Shown here piece by piece: positions 56,711-64,000 of a DNA stretch of 64,000 nucleotides. The first letter of the stretch is position 1, and every line of letters starts with the position of its first letter. Below the pieces are notes generated by a model, which ran no database searches, had not been told where the DNA came from, and was given only the letters and a program-made list of their open reading frames with translations. The position numbers were made by a program, and so were the translations under genes. The DNA is from Siphonodentalium dalli (taxonomy: Eukaryota > Mollusca > Scaphopoda > Gadilida > Siphonodentaliidae), in contig CP136065.1 of the NCBI GenBank assembly GCA_032622095.1, positions 208,484,151 to 208,548,150 of the forward strand. The letters run 5' to 3'.

Positions 56711-57487
56711 TAAAAAAAATGTTATAATTGTATTGTAACTATTGTCATTGTCCTTATTCCCCATACATCATGTGCACATATATTATGATATACTAGTACT
56801 ATTAGTACTAATAGTACTCGTAGTAGTTAATACCACACTACTGTCAATATTCTAACATGTTTAGTTTCAAAATCATAATGTTAATTGTTATTACTATTTG
56901 ATGTCTACTGTGTTGTACATGTACATCTGTCATCAATTAAAAACCTGAGATTTTTATAATGTGTTGAATTTAGTTTAAACTTTAAAATTTCAATACCACT
57001 CAGGACAGTGGGTGTTTTTCCTCAATTAATTGAATTTCTTGTTTAACCAATTTTAAGGCCGTCAGTACAGTAACCATGTTTGTCCATTTATGTTTTACTT
57101 GAGTTTATATGTGGCTCTCAGTTTATATACATGTATGTTTTAAACATTTTAAAACAACTACCTGAATAAAGCAATCAATTTCTGTGATTGTTATAATTGT
57201 AAGATCATGACAACGATGACTCGAACAAATGTCAACCAATTGTTTTAATTCTTTTCGAGAGCCATCGACGAGGCCATCTTTAATGTGCAATCCTTGTGTT
57301 CTTATTTGTTTTGTTGACTGTCATCATTAATTTCTGGCATATACAATATAAATATTCTGTGTAGTACATTGTTCATATTTGAATGTCAATCACAATGCTA
57401 TGATTTTGCGTGTTTAAGGCGGGGATAGTCGATATGTATAACAAACACACTACTGCGGGAGGCAGGGCTATACGTCTCTATCGTGTC
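56711..57487. other. AT-rich sequence upstream of the PAN gene
   Basis: No coding signal. Two weak TATA-like boxes precede the PAN exon: GATATAATA at about 57488 and TTTTAAAAAC at about 57514. Confidence 0.4.
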
Positions 57488-57628
57488 GATATAATACACT
57501 CCACCGCATTTTCTTTTAAAAACCTACCAGTCTGTGTCCAATAAATCTTCTGCGAATTCGGTCGATGCACTCACTGATATCTATATTCCCAGGGAAGCAA
57601 ACGGAGGGTTGAGACAACCAGCAGCGCG

Positions 57629-57914
57629 ATGGCGCTCTATCACTGGTTGAAACTTGTTTCTCTGATACTCATGTTACCAGTGGTTGTGCTTTCTACGATG
57701 CTGGCCGGAAAGTCGTTTCGTGTGTACCCCGACTCACTGAGCAACATAGTTACCCAAGGGAGTGTAAAGCATTCTTTTAGTAAGATTGGTTGCGCTTTAG
57801 TCTGCAGTGGTGACCCATACTGCTGTACGTACTCCTTCGATTCCGCGGATGGATCTTGTGAACACTCGAGAGGTCTGGTCAGGGATATCGGTTTGCCAAG
57901 ATTTCTTTTGATCG
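57629..57914 (+). CDS. First exon: signal peptide plus PAN/apple-like domain
   Basis: ATG 57629 (context GCGCGATGG) starts a hydrophobic signal peptide (WLKLVSLILMLPVVVLS, residues 6-22). After a short spacer comes SKIGCALVCSGDPYCCTYSF and DGSCEH, with Cys at residues 55, 59, 65, 66 and 77. The C.x3.C...C.xF/Y...C layout is that of PAN/apple-like modules found at the N-terminus of secreted invertebrate proteins, often ahead of a C-type lectin domain. The exon ends in ATCG/GTAAGT at 57914, a consensus donor in phase 1, so the gene continues to the right. I cannot find the next exon in the remaining 6 kb. The protein is expected to be secreted; its ligand is unknown. TATA-like boxes lie 115-140 bp upstream. 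Confidence 0.7.
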
Positions 57915-58825
57915 GTAAGTCACCGGCGCGGTAGATTACATGGATACGATACGTATGTGATGTGTGACGTGGCAGATGTAAATGTTTAATGCTCATATAT
58001 TAAAAACTTCAGGTCATCATCATCATCTTTATTTAGGAACGAATTAACAACCCTTCACTCATGTCATAATCAACTATTTCTTTCCAGTGTATTCAGTACT
58101 TTTTCCAGGAAAATTGTCTCCCTTTTTTCTTTCACTTCTTTTCTGAGCTTATTTATTTCTGTTATTTCGAGTTTTGTATTATTAATTTTATATGTCGTGG
58201 TTTCTCCTTGATTTTTGTCCCAATCCTATAACAGAAGAAGAGTATTTCCTCGTGGCTATTTTGAGTCATTTCTTTGATGGTAGATTTTATTTTAGCCCAA
58301 TCTCCATTTTAGCATATATAGCATAGCATGATATGTTTGTGCGTGTTTTCAGAAATATTTACCAAAACAAGATTACGTTTTGTAGTGCCATTAAATGTGG
58401 TTGGTTAAAAGTCTGTTTTATTACTTACTTCTCCTTTTGATTTTAATCTAGTTGTCTCTGATTTAGTTTTTCTTCGAGATTTCAAAATTGTCTTTCCACT
58501 TTCGCCGTGATCATACCGATTTTTATTGTACTTGTCCTTTGTCGAACTCATGCTGTTCCTTATATCGTTCTATACGTTTATTTCGAATTGCTGCATGTGT
58601 GTCTCAATGTTTTTTTCGTTTTGAAATTTTGTTTATTTACATGTTGCTTGCATAACTTTATTTTTCGAATGTCCCTGAACGTTCATCTAGTTGTTCGCTG
58701 ATTTTGTTTTATCCAAATTACCTACGTAATGCGCTAAACATTTGAGAATGTCCAGTTTGGACTCCAGATTTCCTAATCTCCTAGATCGTTTTACGTTATC
58801 ATCTGCACCCATGTCACTAGATGCT
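57915..58825 (+). other. Likely intron of the PAN gene
   Basis: Follows the GTAAGT donor. T-rich, no clear exon. A 64-residue frame at 58507-58701 is hydrophobic but low-complexity and not convincing. Confidence 0.45.
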
Positions 58826-58826
58826 T

Positions 58827-59207
58827 ATTAGGGACATGGTAGGAAAATATAAACAAAAAATTCGACTTTATAAAGTAAACATTTATAATTTTTAACTGGA
58901 AATTTGACTCTATATCTCAAAATTTGGACGTACCATGATGTCAGAATTTTGACTTTTAAATTCACAATTTCGACTTGATAAAGTAACACGCGGAGGGGTG
59001 TGACTAAACACAGCGCAGACCAGACCGTACAGGCCTTTATGTGTGATTTTAGTGGTAAGAACAGTACGAAAACACGCCCATACTTTGAAAGTTAAAACTT
59101 TGAGGTGAAAGGTAAAAAGTAAAAAGAAATTGACTTTATAAAGTCGCAATTTGGAATTTGAAGGTAAACAATTGCCTTTATTTATGTTTTACCGTGTCCC
59201 TAATACG
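58827..59207. mobile_element. ~380 bp MITE with TTAGGGACA ends
   Basis: TTAGGGACATGGTAGGAAAA at 58827 and, inverted, TTAGGGACACGGTAAAACAT ending at about 59207. Flanks allow a 2-bp TA or AT duplication. The interior repeats TTCGACTTTATAAAGT / GACTTTATAAAGTC near both ends, a palindromic subterminal motif. No frame. Confidence 0.75.
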
Positions 59208-59400
59208 CTTCCGTACTTACATTGCCAGTTCAAACGTGTACTTGGATTCAATTTCCCCAAAAGTCAACAAAAAGTTCTGAACACATGATTTCTGCAATGA
59301 CTTTACAACCTGCGTGCGGCGTGTGAATCTATAATTTGACCAAACCAAATGGAAAGTAAAACAGCCATTATATATTAATTATTACATGTAATTGAAATAG
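59208..59400. other. Spacer, nothing recognised
   Basis: No coding or repeat signal. Confidence 0.3.
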
Positions 59401-59406
59401 GGGCCC

Positions 59407-59535
59407 GCGAATCATAGATTTTTGTTCGAATCGAATCTCGAATAGAATATTCGAAAATTTTCGAATCAAATCAAATCTCGAATCGAATATTCGAAAATTT
59501 TCGAATCAAATCAAATATCGAACCTCGAATCCCTG
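59407..59535. repeat. TTCGAA-rich tandem repeat
   Basis: Two to three copies of a ~45-47 bp unit with GAATATTCGAAAATTTTCGA then ATCAAATCAAATC. Central ATTCGAAAATTTTCGAAT is a perfect palindrome. Such text is common at ends of DNA transposons, but no partner end is seen. Confidence 0.75.
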
Positions 59536-59839
59536 AAATCCAAATGTTGACATCATCAATATTTACTTCGAAATTTCCCGCAAAAGAAACGAGGAACATG
59601 TAAATACAAAACCATATTTACTTATTGTTCGTATATAAAGTTCAATTCTGAGGAACTTGACATTTGTCTAACTGACTTTATTCCCGAATTAGCGATAGAA
59701 TCAATCAATAATGACAATCACCAGTGGGGTTTGTCACAGAAAGACGTGAAGACACACGTGATTTTACAAGATATGAGGCATATACGTACCATAGACTTGC
59801 GTTCGAAACACTTAAGTTGTAGTCGTACACGATTATGTA

Positions 59840-60215
59840 TTCAATACAAGAGCACCCCGTGTACGTGGTATCGCCAAACCCGAGGGTCTCACAAAACCTG
59901 ACCACGCAGTTTTTATAAATGAACATATCTTCTCTCAAATGAATCTATATATTTCCCAGTTAAATGGTGATATCCACTATTCAAAACATAAATTCGCAAA
60001 GCGGAATGTTCCCTCACTGGGATAGCGACCATAGCTTGCTCTCACCCCGATAAATTTAATTTAATAGCCATTTCCGATTTTATCATAAATAGTAGACACT
60101 TTTTGACGTTAGGTAGTTCGTTTGAAACATAATTATCAGCCATAGATGGCGGATAATGCGTGTATCATAGAAAAATATGTTTAATTAACCATAACGTTGT
60201 CTAGCCTGCAGAGTT
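59840..60215 (-). repeat. Inverted-repeat arm, right
   Basis: Reverse complement of 52370-52770; see that entry. Inner edge is near GTACGTGGTATCGCC, outer edge fades after TTAATTAACCATAACG. Confidence 0.85.
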
Positions 60216-60505
60216 GTTCACAACAATACTATCGCATGGGTTTCTACTAACTCTTCAATTGTAATAGATAACACATATGAACATTCAAAAATTAACATAG
60301 AGCACCGACCGACAAATTATAGGCTCTCAGTCTCGCTGGTCAATAAATGAAAATAAAATAAACGTTTTTATTTTTAATGGAATATGTAGCGTTCGCGGTG
60401 GTAAGGCTGTAAAAATATGCACATTCGTTGAAACTATTATATTGTCTAGTGAGCAGAAAGAATGTAAAAACATTGTAAGATTTTATGCCTATAGTGCCCT
60501 ATACC
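60216..60505. other. Spacer, nothing recognised
   Basis: AT-rich, no feature seen. Confidence 0.3.
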
Positions 60506-60665
60506 AATCATAAATATCGCGTACATAGCATGTTATCTGCAAGATATACGCCGTGTTATATAACAAAACGTCATTTTATGTAACATACATTGGCTTTTGT
60601 TTACATAACAATGTGCAGCTCTTGGCGATAGCATGCTATCTGCGCGATATTTATGATTGACTATA
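60506..60665. repeat. ~160 bp palindromic element
   Basis: CAATCATAAATATCGCGTAC at 60505 pairs with the complement of GCGCGATATTTATGATTG at about 60641-60658; the pairing continues through ATAGCATGTTATC / GATAGCATGCTATC. About 40 bp arms around a TAACAAAACGTCA-type centre. Confidence 0.75.
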
Positions 60666-60997
60666 AGAACAAAATAATTATCATATTCTTTCTGATTATG
60701 GTGATGCTAAGTTGTGGACGAGAGGTGCCACTGATGTGGTACGACATTCACTATGTACGTTTTAGACTTCAAATTTGTGCGAGATCCGGAAATGCCGCGA
60801 TAAGTAACCATCTGCGTTGGTTATCGGGAAACAATCTGTCGCACATATGTCGTTTGAAAACCAAAGCACAGTATTCCAAATTTCGAATACAACGATATCG
60901 AATCGAAGCTTATACTCTTGCTCAAAAGTATGCTCATAAATGGTATATCGAAATGGATTCACAAAACTTCATTCTTATACATTTTTTGTCGGAGTGA
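60653..60997 (+). CDS. Unassigned 114-codon frame (weak)
   Basis: Starts inside the palindromic element with a hydrophobic stretch (IIIIFFLIMVMLSCG), followed by a basic, Arg/Tyr-rich segment. No family or motif recognised, no splice or promoter support. Length alone is modest evidence in AT-rich DNA, so this may be chance. Confidence 0.15.
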   Translation: MIDYKNKIIIIFFLIMVMLSCGREVPLMWYDIHYVRFRLQICARSGNAAISNHLRWLSGNNLSHICRLKTKAQYSKFRIQRYRIEAYTLAQKYAHKWYIEMDSQNFILIHFLSE

Positions 60998-61949
60998 TTG
61001 CCATTTTATTTATCGCGATTAAGTCGATAAAGAAGTATTTGTTTACAAATGGGCGTACTTCAGACGTTATCATATTGATGTTTCTTTTTTTATTTTAAAT
61101 ATTTGTATTGGGATCAAAACATGAACATCATTTACACATACGTTCGCTAAAATAAAAGACGACAAACGGGTATTGCATATACATGTAGATGTATAAATAC
61201 ATCTAGTGGGTTAGACTAAGATTTTGAGGACACCTGGTTATCATATCTCCATGAAGATAGAGATGTTTTAAAGAACTGTCCAGGTGCTCCTCCGTTCATG
61301 GTGCTATACTGGCTAATTATTCTCAGACAGTTTAAAATAAATATTGCTATATATCAGCTGCATATGCCGGAAACAGCGATAGTTTTTTTTATGTTAGGCT
61401 CTGTGTCTGTTCTAAAAATATTAAAGAAATCTTCTGTATCGTGCATACATACCATTGTTAGATGCCAGTATTGGAGGATTCTGAAAAGTGATCTGCTACT
61501 GTCTGTGATATCTTTTATCTCAGAATAAACTATATGTGACTGCACACTGTTATCATAATTTTGAGCAGGCCATCTACACATCTCCGTCTCTCTTGACAGT
61601 TTGTATCTATGTGTGTGGAAAATATCTTGAACTAGAATGCACTCACTGGAGCTGCCTATACTTGCGCCCATCACACATTTGGCATGTTGTGTGGTGTCTT
61701 GCCAACAATAGTTTGAACCACGGGTGCTGGCCCCTCGTTTGAGAGATCGATAACAAAAATCTAGATATCAAATCTCTGTTCATCCATCGCTGAAATAGTT
61801 GTGTGTACGACATAATATCCCTGTTATGATGATATGGACCCCAGTTGGCTGCATATTAGGAATGATAACTATATCCGATCTAATTACAGGTGAGACATAT
61901 TGGTAGTGTTTTTTACCTGTTAACCAACTATCAGATTTAGGCCACTCCG
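60998..61949. other. Spacer, nothing recognised
   Basis: Short frames on both strands around 61300-61740 show no motifs. Confidence 0.35.
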
Positions 61950-61954
61950 ATGCA

Positions 61955-62285
61955 TGGTGTATTATCTACATGTATAATACGTGAGGTCCTTGATGGGGAT
62001 AGCTTCAGTCTTGAATGTTAAAGTGACACACTGCGCTCGCTGAACGAAGTCTCTCCATGTGAACGATGTATTATCTACATGTATATCACGTGATGACCTC
62101 GATGAACGATGGGCAGCTTCCGCCCTGAATATTAAAGGGACAAAATGCACTCAGTATTTGAATATTAAAGGGACAATAGGCTCTCACGGGGGATGATTGT
62201 TAAAGTGACACAAGGCACTCACTATGGATGAATGTTAAAATGACACTAGGCACTCACTGTGGGATAATTGATAAAGTGACATTCG
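61955..62285. repeat. Degenerate tandem repeat with TTAAAGTGACA
   Basis: Two ~112 bp copies start at TATTATCTACATGTATAATAC (61960) and TATTATCTACATGTATATCAC (62069). They pass into shorter 35-47 bp copies of GAATGTTAAAGTGACAC plus AGGCACTCAC up to 62285. Confidence 0.8.
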
Positions 62286-62394
62286 CATTGAAAACTTTGA
62301 AAACTTCAAACGCGTTGACGTGCGCGTTACTAGGACTGACCCGCAGTGTATAAGGGTATACGTCTTGGATGGTAATTTGGCGCCTATAAAAATT

Positions 62395-62515
62395 ACTAAG
62401 TTTTTTGAAATTTGTGAATTTTTTGAAATTTTTGAAGTTTTTGAAATTTTTGAAGTTTTTGAAATTTTTGAAGTTTTTGAAATTTTTGAAATTTTTGAAG
62501 TTTTTGAAAATTTTC
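62395..62515. repeat. (TTTTTGAAATTTTTGAAG)n low-complexity run
   Basis: 9-base units TTTTTGAAA/TTTTTGAAG alternate for about 115 bp. A minus-strand frame reads as Lys-Asn-Phe repeats only because of the period of nine. Confidence 0.95.
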
Positions 62516-62879
62516 ATATTAGCGCATGTACAGTCTTTACATTTTGTACTTCCGGTATGACATAACATATTCCCGGAAGGACAGACAACAGACAAAGATC
62601 CGCACCGAAAACATTACTTGCGTCCAGCATGGACTGGCGCAAGTAATGAGACAGACTAAATTGTGTTATAATAGATGAGCCATTCTAACATACCATCATC
62701 CTCTAACGGTTCGAGGTCCCTCATTGTGCAATAATATATGTATCTATTAATTAGACTGATACATAATTATACTTTTAATGCACTCTTCTATGAATCTGTT
62801 TTGCGAGCTCACTGTATGAATGCCATGATTCCCGTCCCCATATAAATGTGCCAGCTGAGAAGATATAATTGTTCAAGTA

Positions 62880-64000
62880 ACCTATTTATCAATGGTGGTA
62901 CCCCTCCTCTTTCCACCCCTAAGCCAAATGACACCAATTGTGGCTTATTTAACCCACATGATTTGATTCATCATATCATTGGCGAACAACATGTATGGCT
63001 ATGGTGGAAATAAGTAATAAATATAATTGTATCAGCTTGTTGTGTCCCTCCCCTCCCCATTCATGGCTCTAGCGGCGTCACTTAAATATATGGAAACTAC
63101 CCTAGAAATTTAGTTATCAGTTTTGGTTCCTCTCCCCCCTTTGTGACTCGAACGGCGTCACATAATGGAAATGATTATGTATAAGATATATGTATTTCAT
63201 CATTTTTGCTGCCCCTCCCACTTTTCTGCCACTACCACAAACAGAGTCACTTTAGATGATGCTAACCCGCACCGTTATCTTTAAGTTACCACTATTATAC
63301 CCCTTTGGTCCCTCGTGCAGATTTATAGAGTACAGACAGACATTCGCAAATACAGGCACCAAATGTGGCGTCTTTAACCCACACGAATTGATTCCTCGTA
63401 TCATTGGAGAAGAACGGGTGAATATGTGAATGTGGTGGACATTGGCGCTAAACGTATTTTTGATAGTGTTGGTGACCCTCCCCTCCCTATCCCTGATTGA
63501 AGCGATTCCACATTTGACATATTTAAACCATTCAATTAGATTTATTATGAAGATGAATATATATACAATTGGTTGGAAATAAGCGACTAAACAAATTCGT
63601 ATCAAATTTAGTGCCCCCATCTCTCATCCAAAAGTCACTAATTTGGCGTATTAAACGACACCTCATATCAAGGAGAAGAATATGTATCAATTTGTAGAAA
63701 TCAGCGCTAAAATATGTTTTCTAACAATGTTTCTGTCCTTCTCCCCTCCATGCATACCTCACTCAAACGGCCCAACTTTTGACATATTGATATCACACAA
63801 TTAGACACTTGTAGATGATTATGTAGATCATGTAGATGATTATGTGTACGTTTCTCATCCAAACGACACCAATATGGCGTTTTTAAATCACACGATTAGA
63901 TTCATCGTATCATGGAGAAAATGTGTATCAGTTCAGTGGAAATCGAGGCTAAACATAGTATTATCAATTTTGGTGGCCGTCTCCCCTTCAGTCCCCCACT
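62880..64000. repeat. Degenerate long tandem repeat to window end
   Basis: Loose copies of a unit with ACACCAAT.TGGCGT, TTTAAACCACACGATT, GATTCATCGTATCAT, GAGAA.AA.ATGTAT, GTGGAAATAAGCGCTAAA and a C-rich CCCTCCCCTCC spacer. The GGCGT landmarks are at about 62940, 63075, 63153, 63365, 63643 and 63877. Spacing varies from about 80 to 280 bp, so copies are partly deleted. The array runs off the right edge. Confidence 0.75.

Noticed and set aside
58507-58701. Hydrophobic 64-codon frame as next exon of the PAN gene
   Set aside because: T-rich low-complexity sequence, no acceptor of the right phase with a domain match.
62254-62595. Lys-Asn-Phe repeat protein
   Set aside because: Translation of the 9-bp TTTTTGAAA/G run, with a matching Glu-Ile-Phe repeat on the other strand.
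62700-62730. B-box-like GGTTCGAGGTCCC
   Set aside because: Preceding sequence lacks an A-box and pairing arms.

Overview
Window type: non-coding, AT-rich animal genomic DNA crowded with transposons. No bacterial-style gene clusters, operons or rRNA are present, and the reading frames are short or broken. The few host-like coding pieces are single exons with splice signals: a C-type-lectin-domain terminal exon (15983-16230), a signal peptide plus PAN/apple-like first exon (57629-57914), and a doubtful Cys-rich exon (about 32560-32811, minus). Together with the transposon types (ISL2EU-like THAP/SAP element, piggyBac-type TTAA MITEs, Jockey-like and other LINE pieces, hAT-like MITE, LTR element) this points to a marine invertebrate, perhaps a spiralian such as a mollusc. 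That is an inference from gene style, not an identification.

Layout. 1-9 kb: a LINE ORF2 C-terminal remnant on the minus strand, two palindrome-rich tandem arrays with inverted ends (1176-1880 and 7990-8487), a region of dispersed repeats with long G or C runs, and a tRNA-like SINE head. 9.8-22 kb: two copies of a long-TIR element (9866-10577, 19225-19907), a 4.2 kb foldback element (10921-15086) whose central minisatellite flips strand at its axis, the lectin exon, a segmental duplication with a clean TTAA MITE insertion, and a 23-bp satellite that seems to have grown from the terminal repeat of the 9866/19225 family. 22-35 kb: more piggyBac-type MITEs sharing a 33-bp-arm hairpin, a second duplicated segment, a 49-51 bp minisatellite and a ~160 bp tandem array.

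35-48 kb is the best resolved part. A complete LTR retrotransposon (35322-40444, TSD GCAA) carries only a Gln/Pro-repeat gag-like frame. Then comes a four-level nest. A hairpin-rich ~200 bp repeat is split by an ISL2EU-like DNA transposon (42229-48022, TSD AT). That transposon is split by a 5'-truncated Jockey-like LINE (42325-45349, 14-bp TSD). The LINE is split inside its reverse transcriptase by an hAT-like MITE (43544-44391, 8-bp TSD). Each junction can be read directly.

48-64 kb: another TTAA MITE, AT-rich minisatellites, an inverted repeat pair 7 kb apart (about 52370-52770 and 59840-60215), a decayed transposon-associated gene with a FEN/PIN-like motif and a tandemly duplicated 3' end (54978-55868, minus), a cluster of TTGCGCTTAAGCGCAA palindromes, the PAN exon, small MITEs and degenerate tandem repeats to the end.

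The coding pieces do not form a pathway. The functional story is transposon dynamics: autonomous remnants (ISL2EU-like, LINE, piggyBac-mobilised MITEs) and the non-autonomous or satellite sequences that grew from them.
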